Assembly: GCA_902363335.1 (NCBI GenBank)
Contig: CABIZV010000003.1
Span: 437,894 to 501,893, forward strand
Origin: Enterobacteriaceae bacterium
Lineage (GTDB): Bacteria; Pseudomonadota; Gammaproteobacteria; Enterobacterales; Enterobacteriaceae
Reading direction: 5' to 3'
Length of the DNA stretch: 64,000 nt
Shown: positions 35,898-44,936 of the stretch, in pieces
Numbering within the stretch: the first letter of the stretch is position 1
How the letters are laid out: each line of letters begins with the position of its first letter
The notes under the pieces: generated by a model
What the model was told of the DNA's origin: nothing
Database searches by the model: none
Seen by the model: the letters and a program-made list of their open reading frames with translations, nothing else
Translations under genes and position numbers: made by a program

Positions 35898-37115
35898 ATG
35901 GAAACCAAACAATCTGCAATCACCCGCGCGACCTTCGACCAGGTCATTTTGCCCATTTATGCACCGGCGGAATTTATCCCGGTGAAAGGCAAAGGGAGCC
36001 GCGTGTGGGATCAGCAAGGCAAAGAGTACATCGATTTTGCCGGTGGTATCGCGGTGACGGCGCTGGGGCATTGCCACCCCGCATTGGTTGAGGCGCTGAA
36101 AAGCCAGGGTGAAATGCTGTGGCATACCAGTAACGTCTTTACCAATGAACCTGCGCTGCGTCTGGGCCAGAAGCTGGTGGACGCCACCTTCGCCGAGCGC
36201 GTGGTGTTTATGAACTCCGGCACCGAGGCAAACGAAACCGCCTTTAAACTGGCGCGTTACTACGCCTCGACTCGTCATAGCCCTTACAAAACCAAAATTA
36301 TCGCTTTCCATAATGCTTTCCACGGACGTTCGCTGTTTACCGTCTCTGTGGGCGGTCAGCCGAAGTATTCCGACGGTTTTGGCCCGAAACCGGCTGATAT
36401 CATCCATGTGCCGTTTAACGACCTGCATGCGGTAGAAGCGGTGATGGACGACCATACCTGCGCCATTGTTGTCGAGCCGATTCAGGGCGAAGGCGGCGTG
36501 CTGGCGGCCACGCCAGAGTTTCTGCAAGGACTGCGCGCGCTGTGCGATAAGCATCAGGCGCTGCTGGTATTTGATGAAGTGCAAAGCGGCATGGGCCGTA
36601 CCGGTTCCTTGTTTGCCTATATGCACTATGGCGTAACCCCGGATATTTTAACCAGCGCTAAAGCGCTGGGCGGCGGTTTCCCGGTGAGCGCGGTGCTGAC
36701 CACCGAAGACATTGCCAATGCCTTCCACGTCGGTTCACACGGTTCTACCTATGGCGGTAATCCGCTGGCCTGCGCCGTTGCCGGTGCGGCGTTCGATATT
36801 ATCAATACGCCAGAAGTGCTCAACGGCGTGAATGCAAAACGTGAACGGTTTGTTCAGCATCTGCAACAGATTAACGCGAAGTATGATGTGTTTAGCGACG
36901 TGCGCGGGATGGGGCTATTGATTGGCGCCGAGCTGAATGCGAAGTACAAAGGTCGCGCGCGTGATTTCCTTTACGCGGCGGCTGACGTCGGCGTAATGGT
37001 GCTTAACGCGGGCCCGGACGTAATGCGCTTTGCGCCATCGCTGGTGGTGGAGGAAGTGGATATCGACGAAGGGATGCAGCGCTTCTCGCAGGCCGTGGCG
37101 AAAATCGTCAGCTAG
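35898..37115 (+). CDS. argD: Acetylornithine / succinyldiaminopimelate aminotransferase
   Basis: A 405-residue PLP-dependent class III aminotransferase serving both arginine and lysine (DAP) synthesis. The PLP lysine lies in TSAKALGGGFPV (about residue 255), cofactor residues are in LVFDEVQSGMGRTG and NSGTEANETAFK, and substrate-side residues in GSHGSTYGGNPLA. Length equals E. coli ArgD (406). Its end overlaps the convergent yhfK by eight bases. Confidence 0.97.
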   Translation: METKQSAITRATFDQVILPIYAPAEFIPVKGKGSRVWDQQGKEYIDFAGGIAVTALGHCHPALVEALKSQGEMLWHTSNVFTNEPALRLGQKLVDATFAERVVFMNSGTEANETAFKLARYYASTRHSPYKTKIIAFHNAFHGRSLFTVSVGGQPKYSDGFGPKPADIIHVPFNDLHAVEAVMDDHTCAIVVEPIQGEGGVLAATPEFLQGLRALCDKHQALLVFDEVQSGMGRTGSLFAYMHYGVTPDILTSAKALGGGFPVSAVLTTEDIANAFHVGSHGSTYGGNPLACAVAGAAFDIINTPEVLNGVNAKRERFVQHLQQINAKYDVFSDVRGMGLLIGAELNAKYKGRARDFLYAAADVGVMVLNAGPDVMRFAPSLVVEEVDIDEGMQRFSQAVAKIVS

Positions 37116-39183
37116 CTCTTCGCTTTAACCAGCCGCCATGCCGTGGGCGCTGACGCCACGCCACCGAAGAGATGGTGTGCATGGTGTTGAGATGCCCCAG
37201 AATACGCTGGAGATGCTGTTCCATGGTGCTTAGCGCGCCGTGGGACAGCGCGTCCGGCGACTCCATAATGTTCACCTCACCACCGCTTCCCGCTTCATCG
37301 TACTCCAGACGCTGCTGACAGCGCTGTAGGGCAATTTCGCACGACTCCAGATACTGTTGCGCCAAATCGGGCGTCAACATGTTGTGTTCGCGCGCAAGCG
37401 TCGTCATGGCGTTGATGTGCTCGACGATAAACTGACTGTGGGTGACCCACAGCTTCATGTCTTCCAGATAGCGTGAGTTAAAGCCCGGCTCCTGCATGGC
37501 CTGGTTTAGGGTGTTAAACAGTGTGTTGTGCGCCTGGTTGACGCGCATGCGCTGATAAGCAAGCTTAGGCGCCTGCGGGTCGGGGCTTAGGATCAGACGA
37601 ATGGCTTCCTGGTCGGCTTCCAGCGCCGCCTGGGCATTTTGCCGTAGCTGACCGCTTTGCCACTGCGGCCACAGCCAGAGCATGCCGCCGAACGCAATCA
37701 GGCAGCCGATGATGGTGTCGATAAAGCGGGCAACAATAAACTGTTCGCCGTTAAGCGTGAGGATTTGCAGCGTGTATACCGCGGTGACCGTAAAACCGAC
37801 GGTGGCCCAACCGTAGCTGCGGCGAATGATCAGGTAGCTTACAAGCGTGATAATCAGCATCCCGGTAAGCGCGAGCCCTTGCGGCGCGTGGAAGTGTAGG
37901 GCGATGGCGGCAATCACAAGACCCGCCAGCGTGCCCGCCGCACGGTGGAAAATTCGCACGCGGGTAGCGCCATAGCCGTTTTGCGTCACCAGCAGCACCG
38001 TCATCAGGATCCAGTACGGTTTTGGCAGATGCAGCGCCGTGCCCATCAGGCTGGCGATACTCAGCATCACGCTTAGCCTCCCAGCGTTGCGTAGCGCGGG
38101 CGATTTTAGCGACAGGTAGCTTTTTATGGCTGGGAACAGCGGCAGGCGGCGTTCCTTATCCGCCATCAGGTCGCGCGGGTAGAGCGGACGCTGGGCGCGC
38201 AGGACTCTGGCGATGCGGCTAAAGTGCCAGGCGCAGAACTGGCCGACCGGGTTATCAGGATGCTGGGCGGCGATTTTTTCCAGCGCGCCAATCTGTTTTT
38301 CCATCGTGAAGCGGCTGGGGTAACGGTGATAGAGAATATCATCCGCGAGTACGCGCAACCTTGCTGCGACGGTCTGCGCGTTCCAGCGGATCACCGCTTC
38401 CGCGTGGCTGCGCTCCACCAGTTTTTGCACCTCTTCCGGCTGATGCAAACTCACCGAGATATGTTCTTGTAAATCCAGCCCTACCTGAAAAGCGCGCAGC
38501 AGGCGTTTGTAGTCATTGTGTCGGTTTGCCGCCAGCATATGAAGTTGCTGATAGCATTGGGAAATAAGATCCACCACCTTTTGCTGACGGTTTAACAACG
38601 GCGGCAGCGCGGTGCTGGGATCCGTATGCTGAGTCAGCAGGCTGTATTTGGCTTCGCAGTATTCTGCGAGCTGGCGATAGAGCAGGCTTAGCGATTCGCG
38701 CAGCGGCTGTTCGCGCCACATCCAGAACCACCACCAGTTGAATAAGCCATACCATAGCGTGCCAAGCGCATACAGCAGTAACGGCTGCCAGATAGGCATG
38801 TTACCGGCGAGGCTTAAGGTGAAAATAGCCGCAATCAGCGAGGCGGGGAGCAATCGCCCGTGTAAGGCGCTGATCTCTGCCGTTACGCCAAGCAGCAGCG
38901 CCAGCCCGGTCAGAATGAACGGCAGTGGAATGTGGTGCGCCAGCAATAGCTGTACGGCGAGGCTGCATCCGGCAAACAGGCAGCCGCCGATAGTCAGGCG
39001 TTTGAAAAAACGCTTATGGGGCGTATCAAGACCTGCGATGTTGCAACACGCGGGAACCAGTGAGAACAGCAGACCTTGCTGAAGATGGCCGAAGAGTAGG
39101 CCAATAGCGACCGGCAAACATAACACCAGCGTTTGCCGCAGTGCATAGTTGACTTCCGGGTGGTAAATCAGCCTGCGCCACAT
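37108..39183 (-). CDS. yhfK: Inner-membrane protein YhfK (FUSC/YccS-like)
   Basis: A protein of 691 residues with two blocks of membrane helices (about 20-160 and 390-520) separated and followed by long cytoplasmic helical parts. This is the layout of the FUSC family, related to aromatic-acid exporter and YccS proteins. The substrate is unknown. A longer start at 39204 (MPFLFSLMWRR) would place the initiation codon inside the crp terminator stem, so the ATG at 39183 (MWRRLIYHPEVNYALRQ) is preferred. Neither has a good ribosome site. It is read after crp on the same strand. Confidence 0.88.
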   Translation of the reverse strand: MWRRLIYHPEVNYALRQTLVLCLPVAIGLLFGHLQQGLLFSLVPACCNIAGLDTPHKRFFKRLTIGGCLFAGCSLAVQLLLAHHIPLPFILTGLALLLGVTAEISALHGRLLPASLIAAIFTLSLAGNMPIWQPLLLYALGTLWYGLFNWWWFWMWREQPLRESLSLLYRQLAEYCEAKYSLLTQHTDPSTALPPLLNRQQKVVDLISQCYQQLHMLAANRHNDYKRLLRAFQVGLDLQEHISVSLHQPEEVQKLVERSHAEAVIRWNAQTVAARLRVLADDILYHRYPSRFTMEKQIGALEKIAAQHPDNPVGQFCAWHFSRIARVLRAQRPLYPRDLMADKERRLPLFPAIKSYLSLKSPALRNAGRLSVMLSIASLMGTALHLPKPYWILMTVLLVTQNGYGATRVRIFHRAAGTLAGLVIAAIALHFHAPQGLALTGMLIITLVSYLIIRRSYGWATVGFTVTAVYTLQILTLNGEQFIVARFIDTIIGCLIAFGGMLWLWPQWQSGQLRQNAQAALEADQEAIRLILSPDPQAPKLAYQRMRVNQAHNTLFNTLNQAMQEPGFNSRYLEDMKLWVTHSQFIVEHINAMTTLAREHNMLTPDLAQQYLESCEIALQRCQQRLEYDEAGSGGEVNIMESPDALSHGALSTMEQHLQRILGHLNTMHTISSVAWRQRPRHGGWLKRRAS

Positions 39184-39194
39184 GAGGGAAAACA

Positions 39195-39228
39195 AAAACG
39201 GCATACTGCGTGAGCACTATGCCGTTTT
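39195..39228 (-). terminator. crp terminator
   Basis: The perfect 11-bp arms AAAACGGCATA and TATGCCGTTTT enclose a 12-base loop. On the minus strand it ends ACGGCATA…TATGCCGTTTTTGTTTT, a stem followed by a T-rich run, eight bases after the crp stop. It overlaps the upstream candidate start of yhfK. Confidence 0.88.
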
Positions 39229-39235
39229 GGCTGGA

Positions 39236-39868
39236 TCAGCGAGTACCGTAGACGACAATAGTTTTGCCGTGCGCGGAGATCAGGTTTTGATCTTCGAGCA
39301 TTTTCAAAATACGGCCCACGGTTTCGCGGGAACAACCGACGATCTGACCGATTTCCTGACGGGTGATTTTAATCTGCATACCGTCTGGGTGGGTCATGGC
39401 GTCCGGCTGTTTAGCCAGATTCAGCAGAGTCTGGGCGATGCGTCCGGTCACGTCCAGGAATGCCAGGTTGCCCACTTTTTCGGAGGTAATCTGCAGACGA
39501 CGTGCCATTTGCGAAGACAAACGCATCAGGATGTCTGGGTTTACCTGAATCAGCTGGCGGAATTTTTTATAAGAGATTTCAGCAACTTCACAAGCGGTTT
39601 TTGCCCGTACCCACGCGCTGCGTTCCTGGCCTTCTTCAAACAGGCCCAATTCGCCGATAAAGTCACCCTGGTTGAGGTAAGAGAGGATCATCTCTTTACC
39701 TTCTTCATCCTTGATGAGTACTGCCACTGAGCCTTTGACGATGTAATACAGCGTTTCAGCTTTTTCACCCTGGTGAATCAGCGTGCTCTTCGATGGGTAC
39801 TTATGAATATGGCAATGAGACAAGAACCATTCGAGAGTCGGGTCTGTTTGCGGTTTGCCAAGCACCAT
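39236..39868 (-). CDS. crp: cAMP receptor protein
   Basis: A 210-residue CRP, the global cAMP-dependent regulator, almost identical to E. coli CRP. The N-terminal cAMP domain includes FIGELGLFEEGQERSAWVRA (Glu73, Arg83, Ser84 positions), followed by the long dimer helix and the C-terminal helix-turn-helix (RQEIGQIVGCSRETVGRILKML, about 170-191). Few substitutions from E. coli are visible (for example SSQMARRLQIT for SAQMARRLQVT). It is divergent from yhfA. Probable targets in this window are ppiA, pckA and crp itself. Confidence 0.99.
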   Translation of the reverse strand: MVLGKPQTDPTLEWFLSHCHIHKYPSKSTLIHQGEKAETLYYIVKGSVAVLIKDEEGKEMILSYLNQGDFIGELGLFEEGQERSAWVRAKTACEVAEISYKKFRQLIQVNPDILMRLSSQMARRLQITSEKVGNLAFLDVTGRIAQTLLNLAKQPDAMTHPDGMQIKITRQEIGQIVGCSRETVGRILKMLEDQNLISAHGKTIVVYGTR

Positions 39869-40172
39869 GCGCGGTTATCCTCTGTTATAAGCTCTTCCCA
39901 GCGGCAAAAACATTGCAGCCACTGGTTGCAATAGTATCCTTCCCGTTACCTGGGAAGTCGGCTGTCGAATCGTGCCGCAGCCAGTAATGTGATGTCCTCT
40001 GCATACATGCAGTACGTTTATGTATTACCGTAGCATCCTGACTGTTTTAGCATAGCTTTAGGCGCGTGTCTCCTGGTGTCTCGCTTCAGCATGACGGCGA
40101 TCGCCTTCCATTGCGAGAATTGTTATGTACGCGTAATCTGAGAAGAAAATTGCAACCTGGGAGTTAAATAAT
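39869..40172. promoter_or_regulatory. Divergent crp / yhfA regulatory region
   Basis: The 304 bp hold no gene. The segment around 39983-40070 closely resembles the E. coli crp upstream region, including a TGTGA half-site at 39988-39992 with CTGCATACATG downstream where E. coli CRP controls its own and a divergent transcript. The right half-site is poor. The crp leader is long, as in E. coli. Confidence 0.55.
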
Positions 40173-40577
40173 ATGCAAGCGCGTGTGAAATGGATTGAAG
40201 GCTTAACCTTCCTCGGAGAGTCTGCTTCAGGCCACCAGATTTTGATGGACGGCAACTCGGGCGATAAAGCGCCAAGCCCAATGGAAGTCGTCTTAATGGC
40301 CGCCGGTGGCTGTAGCGCAATCGATGTGGTTTCCATTTTGCAAAAGGGCCGCAATGACGTCTCAGATTGTGAAGTGAAGCTGACTTCTGAACGCCGTGAA
40401 GAGGCGCCGCGCCTGTTCACACATATCAACCTGCACTTCATTGTGACGGGGAAAGATCTTAAAGACGCTGCGGTTGCTCGTGCCGTCTCACTGTCCGCTG
40501 AGAAATACTGCTCGGTTGCGCTGATGCTCGAAAAAGCGGTGAATATCACTCACTCTTATGAAGTGATCGAGGGGTAA
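40173..40577 (+). CDS. yhfA: OsmC/Ohr-family protein YhfA
   Basis: A 134-residue OsmC-like protein. The central helix carries the conserved cysteine in AAGGCSAIDVVSIL, and a second cysteine sits in AEKYCSVALML; in OsmC/Ohr such a pair reduces organic peroxides. Activity for YhfA itself is not established. Length equals E. coli YhfA. The ATG follows GGGAGTTAAATA. Confidence 0.94.
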   Translation: MQARVKWIEGLTFLGESASGHQILMDGNSGDKAPSPMEVVLMAAGGCSAIDVVSILQKGRNDVSDCEVKLTSERREEAPRLFTHINLHFIVTGKDLKDAAVARAVSLSAEKYCSVALMLEKAVNITHSYEVIEG

Positions 40578-40590
40578 CGACTCTGGAGTC

Positions 40591-40872
40591 GGCGTTTCCG
40601 CCATCCGGCAATTTGCGCGCTTGTGCCTGATGGCGCGATGCATATCAGGCCTACGGGGGTATTTTCTCGGCTGCACCCGTTAACGTAGACCGGATAAGGC
40701 GTTTCCGCCATCCGGCAATTTGCGCGCTTGTGCCTGATGGCGCGATGCTTATCAGGCCTACGGGGGTATTTTCTCGGCTGCACCCGTTAACGTAGGCCGG
40801 ATAAGGCGAAGCCACCATCCGGCAATTTGCGTGCTTGTGCCTGATGACGTGATGCTTATCAGGCCTACGGGG
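40591..40872. repeat. Tandem BIME array, 107-bp period
   Basis: Three copies start GGCGTTTCCGCCATCC (40591), GGCGTTTCCGCCATCC (40698) and GGCGAAGCCACCATCC (40805), each 107 bases apart. Each contains a REP pair (CCATCCGGCAATTTGCG … TATCAGGCCTACGGGGG) and the spacer TATTTTCTCGGCTGCACC. The third copy is cut after CCTACGGGGG, at the prkB stop. It lies between convergent yhfA and prkB. Confidence 0.93.
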
Positions 40873-40873
40873 G

Positions 40874-41737
40874 CTAGCTTCTTCCTTCCATCAATCGCTG
40901 CACCAGCGGCATCATGATGAGCTCCATCGCCAGCCCGAGCTTACCGCCGGGAACCACCAGCGTATTCATATGGGAAATAAAAGACCCTTGCAGCATTGCC
41001 AGCAGCCACGGGTAATCGATGTTATCAAGATTACGGAAATGAATGACCACAAAGCTCTCATCGAGCGAGGGGATACTTTTGGCGGCGAAGGGATTCGAAG
41101 TATCGACCGTTGGGACGCGCTGGAAGTTGATATGGGTGCGGGAGAACTGCGGCGTAATGAAGTTGATGTAGTCCTCCATTGAACGCACCACCGAATCCAT
41201 CACCGCCTCACGGGAGTGACCGCGCTCGCTGGTGTCGCGAATCATCTTTTGGATCCACTCCAGGTTAACAATCGGCACCACGCCAACCAGCAGATCAACA
41301 TGGCGCGCCACGTCATGCTGCGGTGTTACCACGCCGCCGTGCAATCCTTCATAGAACAGCACATCCGTCGGCTCCGGCAGGGGCTGCCAGGGGGTAAACG
41401 TTCCCGGCACCTGATTCCACGGTACGGCTTCATCGTAGGTGTGCAGATACTTTCGTGATTGCCCTTTGCCGGTCACGCCATAGTCGCGGAAGGTTTGTTC
41501 CAGCAGGCCAAAGTCATTGGCATCCGGGCCGAAATAGCTGATATGCCGACCGGCATCGCGGGCCTTACGGATAGCCATATCCATTTCAGGACGGGTATAG
41601 CGGTGAAAGCTGTCGCCTTCAACTTCTGCCGCACGCAGGTTGAGCTGAGCAAAGATTTTACGAAATGCGAGGCTGGTGGTGGTGGTTCCCGCTCCGCTGG
41701 AGCCGGTCACGGCAATAACTGGGTGTTTGGCAGACAT
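40874..41737 (-). CDS. prkB: Phosphoribulokinase-like protein PrkB
   Basis: A 287-residue member of the phosphoribulokinase/uridine kinase family. The P-loop GSSGAGTT is at residues 12-19, and AEVEGDSFHRYTRPEMD and FYEGLHGGV are shared with proteobacterial PRK. No RuBisCO is nearby, and the E. coli protein has no assigned pathway, so the substrate is open. It follows yheU on the same strand after about 57 bp. Confidence 0.93.
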   Translation of the reverse strand: MSAKHPVIAVTGSSGAGTTTTSLAFRKIFAQLNLRAAEVEGDSFHRYTRPEMDMAIRKARDAGRHISYFGPDANDFGLLEQTFRDYGVTGKGQSRKYLHTYDEAVPWNQVPGTFTPWQPLPEPTDVLFYEGLHGGVVTPQHDVARHVDLLVGVVPIVNLEWIQKMIRDTSERGHSREAVMDSVVRSMEDYINFITPQFSRTHINFQRVPTVDTSNPFAAKSIPSLDESFVVIHFRNLDNIDYPWLLAMLQGSFISHMNTLVVPGGKLGLAMELIMMPLVQRLMEGRS

Positions 41738-41794
41738 GCGAATAACTCCTTAACAGACTACAGAAAGCCGTCCGGCTTCCTGCAATAAGTATAG

Positions 41795-42013
41795 TTAACC
41801 GCGAAATTGGTTACGGGGCATGATGTTGACGGTCTCATGAAGCTCAGACCACACCAGCACCGCTTCGCCTGTTTGTAACTGATGTTTTACGTCGGCGACC
41901 TTTTGCGCAAGTGAGCGCTCATATTCACCATAATCAGTGCCTTCGCGCAAGACAAAGCTTTCAATCAACCTATCCAGCGTTTCGGGGTCGAGGTCCTGCC
42001 AGGGGATCATCAT
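41795..42013 (-). CDS. yheU: Conserved small protein YheU
   Basis: A 72-residue acidic protein of the UPF0270 family, function unknown. It begins MMIPWQDLDPETLDRLIESF and ends VNIMPRNQFRG, matching E. coli YheU end to end. The ATG at 42013 overlaps the yheT stop (ATGA) and gives the family length; the longer frame upstream lies within yheT. Together with yheT and prkB it forms a translationally coupled set. Confidence 0.92.
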   Translation of the reverse strand: MMIPWQDLDPETLDRLIESFVLREGTDYGEYERSLAQKVADVKHQLQTGEAVLVWSELHETVNIMPRNQFRG

Positions 42014-43032
42014 GCTTTCACTCCTAACCACGTCATAAGCCATGCGGGGATGCGTTTTTCCAGCCACATTTCCGGGTGGCGCAGGGTGCCGCCGATAAAT
42101 CCAACGTGGCCGCCGTGTTCGGTTAGCTGATATTCAACGTTATCCGGCAACTCTTCCTGGGCGGGAATGGAGTGGTGATCCATAAAGGGATCGTCTTTCG
42201 CATGGATAATCAGCGTGGGCTTGGTGATTTTGCTCAAAGTAGGCATTGCGCTGCACTGACGGTAATAGTCGATAGCATCGGCAAAACCGTGGATCTTCGA
42301 GGTAATGGAATCGTCGAACTCGCGGATCCGGCGCATACTTTTTAACTGGCGCAGATCCACCGGCAGTGAGCCGGGATAAGCTTTGAGCTTGCGTGCCGCA
42401 TTGCCTTTCAACAGGTTCAGCAGGTAGCGCTGATAAACCCGCGAGAAGCCTTTATCCATATGATAGCTACAGGCTTCGAGCATAAACGGTGCCGAGACAA
42501 TCACCGCCGCGTCGATAGGCACATCATCGCCTTCTTTTGCCAGCAGGCAGGCCAGCATGTTGCCGCCGAGCGAATAACCGACCGCTGCCGTTGGCGCTTC
42601 ACCAAACTCGCGCTTGAGCCACTGCAAAAACCAGGTGCCATCTTCCGTTTCACCGGAGTGATAAATGCGGTTCAGACGGTTAGGCTCGCCGCTACAGCCG
42701 CGAAAATGCATCACCACGCCCAGCCAGCCGAGCTGTTTTGCGGCATTAATCAGGCCGTGCGCATAGGGACTGTGCAGACTGCCTTCCAGACCATGAAACA
42801 CCACCAGGCGCGGTTTATGGCGCGCAGCTTGCGGATCTTCACTCCAGGCGAGATCAACAAAATCACCGTCTGGCAGCTCAAGGCGCTGCCAGCATGGCGT
42901 GAATTGCAGCTTGCGACGGATAAGACGCGGCAGCATCGTTTGTAAATGACGATTGCTCACGCCGCGCATCGGCACGAAATCCGCGCTGCTTGAAGTGTCG
43001 ATACTGAGATCGTGATGGGTTGTTTCAGTCAT
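42010..43032 (-). CDS. yheT: Alpha/beta hydrolase YheT
   Basis: A 340-residue hydrolase of the YheT/EMB8 type. The nucleophile elbow is GYSLGGNM, the acid lies in IHAKDDPFMD and the catalytic histidine in TEHGGHVGFIGG. An N-terminal HLQTMLPRLIRRK segment precedes the fold. The natural substrate is unknown. In E. coli yheS lies directly upstream; here the mdc cluster separates them. Confidence 0.95.
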   Translation of the reverse strand: MTETTHHDLSIDTSSSADFVPMRGVSNRHLQTMLPRLIRRKLQFTPCWQRLELPDGDFVDLAWSEDPQAARHKPRLVVFHGLEGSLHSPYAHGLINAAKQLGWLGVVMHFRGCSGEPNRLNRIYHSGETEDGTWFLQWLKREFGEAPTAAVGYSLGGNMLACLLAKEGDDVPIDAAVIVSAPFMLEACSYHMDKGFSRVYQRYLLNLLKGNAARKLKAYPGSLPVDLRQLKSMRRIREFDDSITSKIHGFADAIDYYRQCSAMPTLSKITKPTLIIHAKDDPFMDHHSIPAQEELPDNVEYQLTEHGGHVGFIGGTLRHPEMWLEKRIPAWLMTWLGVKA

Positions 43033-43280
43033 AACTCGGCGATGTTTACAAAAATCTGGCGCCTACTATACCGCCACTTTGCCATCGTGTTTATGAAAAT
43101 GAGGTATCGGTAGCCCTTTTTATCCCTTTCGGATCTGATCCTAATCACAAATTGTTACTTCAATTATTACCCTCAAGCTAATGATTAATGCCTACGCTTA
43201 ATTGATGACTTTCTCACCAGGGTGCACACTCTTTCCAGTGTTAAGCAATCAAAATGATTCGCTGAATCAGGAGGTTAATA
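43033..43280 (+). promoter_or_regulatory. Divergent region yheT / mdcA with possible LysR operator
   Basis: This 248-bp AT-rich gap precedes the mdc operon. ATTAA-N9-TTAAT at 43184-43202 is an inverted repeat of the T-N11-A kind bound by LysR regulators, so it is a candidate MdcR site. The mdcA ribosome site AGGAGG (about 43269-43274) is strong. No -10/-35 could be set with confidence. Confidence 0.5.
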
Positions 43281-44936
43281 ATGTTATCTGGGCAAACACC
43301 AGCACGAGTCTGGAACACCCGCCGCACAGAAAAACAGCGGCGTCTGGCTTCCGTTCCGGTGCAGGGTAAGGTACTGCCGACCGCAGATCTGACCGCGATG
43401 CTGGAACTACTGATCGCGCCGGGTGACCGCGTGGTATTAGAAGGGAATAACCAGAAGCAGGCAGATTTCTTATCTCGCATGCTGGCTGAAGTTAACCCGC
43501 AAAAAGTGCACGACCTGCACATGATTATGCCAAGCGTAGGGCGCAGCGAGCATCTGGATATCTTCGAGAAAGGTATCGCTCGTAAACTGGATTTCTCTTT
43601 CTCCGGTACCCAAAGCCTGCGTATCTCGCAGCTACTGGAAGATGGCCAGCTGGAAATCGGCGCCATCCACACCTACATCGAACTTTACTCCCGTTTATAC
43701 GTTGACCTGTCGCCGAACGTGGCGCTGATTGCCGGTTTTAAAGCTGACCGCAAAGGTAACCTTTACACCGGGGCGAGTACCGAAGATACCCCGGCGCTGG
43801 TTGAAGCTGCCGCGTTCCATGACGGTATCGTCATCGCGCAGGTTAACGAACTGGTCGACGATGAATGCGATCTGCCGCGCGTCGATATTCCAGGTTCCTG
43901 GATTGACTATGTGGTTGTTGCGGACAAGCCGTTCTTTATTGAACCGCTGTTTACCCGCGACCCGCGCCTGATTAAACAAGAACACATTCTGATGGCGATG
44001 ATGGCCATTAAAGGCATCTACGCGGAGCATCAGGTTCAATCGTTGAACCACGGTATCGGCTTCAACACTGCCGCTATCGAACTGCTGTTGCCAACCTACG
44101 GCGAACAGTTGGGGCTGAAGGGCAAAATCTGTAAGCACTGGACGCTGAACCCGCATCCAACGCTTATCCCGGCAATTGAAAGCGGTTGGGTTGAAAGCGT
44201 GCACTGCTTCGGCGGCGAACTGGGGATGGAAGAGTACATCCGCGCTCGCCCTGACATCTTCTTTACCGGTGCCGATGGCTCAATGCGTTCTAACCGCGCC
44301 TTCTGCCAGCTGGCAGGTCAGTACGCGGTTGATATGTTTATCGGTTCCACTTTGCAGGTTGATGGCTATGCCAACTCCTCCACCGTGACCCGTGGACGCC
44401 TGTCTGGTTTCGGCGGCGCGCCAAACATGGGGCATGACCCGCACGGTCGTCGTCATGCAACGCCTGCCTGGCTGAACATGATTACCGAACCTGATCCAAT
44501 GCAGCGCGGTAAAAAACTGGTCGTGCAGATGGTTGAAACCTTCCAGGCCGGCGTTAAACCAACCTTCGTTGAAAAACTTGATGCCATTGAAGTTGCCAAA
44601 ACGTCCGGGATGCCGCTGGCACCGGTCATGATCTACGGCGATGACGTGACCCACGTGCTGACCGAAGAAGGTATCGCTTACCTCTACCGCGCCAAAGATC
44701 TTGAAGAACGTCGTGCGATGGTGGCGGCGGTCGCGGGGATCACCGATATCGGCCTAGGCGTTGATGCAAAACGCGTTGCCGAGCTGCGTCAAAGCGGCAA
44801 GGTAGTTTATCCAGAAGATATGGGCATCCGTCGTACCGACGCCACCCGTTCTCTGCTGGCCGCGGGTAGCGTGTCTGACCTGGTCGAATGGTCCGGCGGT
44901 CTTTACAACCCACCTGCGAAATTCCGGAGCTGGTAA
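43281..44936 (+). CDS. mdcA: Malonate decarboxylase alpha subunit (acyl-carrier-protein transferase)
   Basis: A 551-residue CoA-transferase-like subunit. It swaps acetyl for malonyl on the acyl carrier MdcC, giving malonyl-S-ACP and acetate. The N-terminus WNTRRTEKQRRLASVP and the long conserved stretch ALIAGFKADRKGNLYTGASTED are typical of MdcA. The end TRSLLAAGSVSDLVEWSGGLY is also conserved. A strong AGGAGG precedes the ATG. It is first of mdcABCDEFGH; its stop overlaps the mdcB start (TAATG). Confidence 0.96.
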   Translation: MLSGQTPARVWNTRRTEKQRRLASVPVQGKVLPTADLTAMLELLIAPGDRVVLEGNNQKQADFLSRMLAEVNPQKVHDLHMIMPSVGRSEHLDIFEKGIARKLDFSFSGTQSLRISQLLEDGQLEIGAIHTYIELYSRLYVDLSPNVALIAGFKADRKGNLYTGASTEDTPALVEAAAFHDGIVIAQVNELVDDECDLPRVDIPGSWIDYVVVADKPFFIEPLFTRDPRLIKQEHILMAMMAIKGIYAEHQVQSLNHGIGFNTAAIELLLPTYGEQLGLKGKICKHWTLNPHPTLIPAIESGWVESVHCFGGELGMEEYIRARPDIFFTGADGSMRSNRAFCQLAGQYAVDMFIGSTLQVDGYANSSTVTRGRLSGFGGAPNMGHDPHGRRHATPAWLNMITEPDPMQRGKKLVVQMVETFQAGVKPTFVEKLDAIEVAKTSGMPLAPVMIYGDDVTHVLTEEGIAYLYRAKDLEERRAMVAAVAGITDIGLGVDAKRVAELRQSGKVVYPEDMGIRRTDATRSLLAAGSVSDLVEWSGGLYNPPAKFRSW

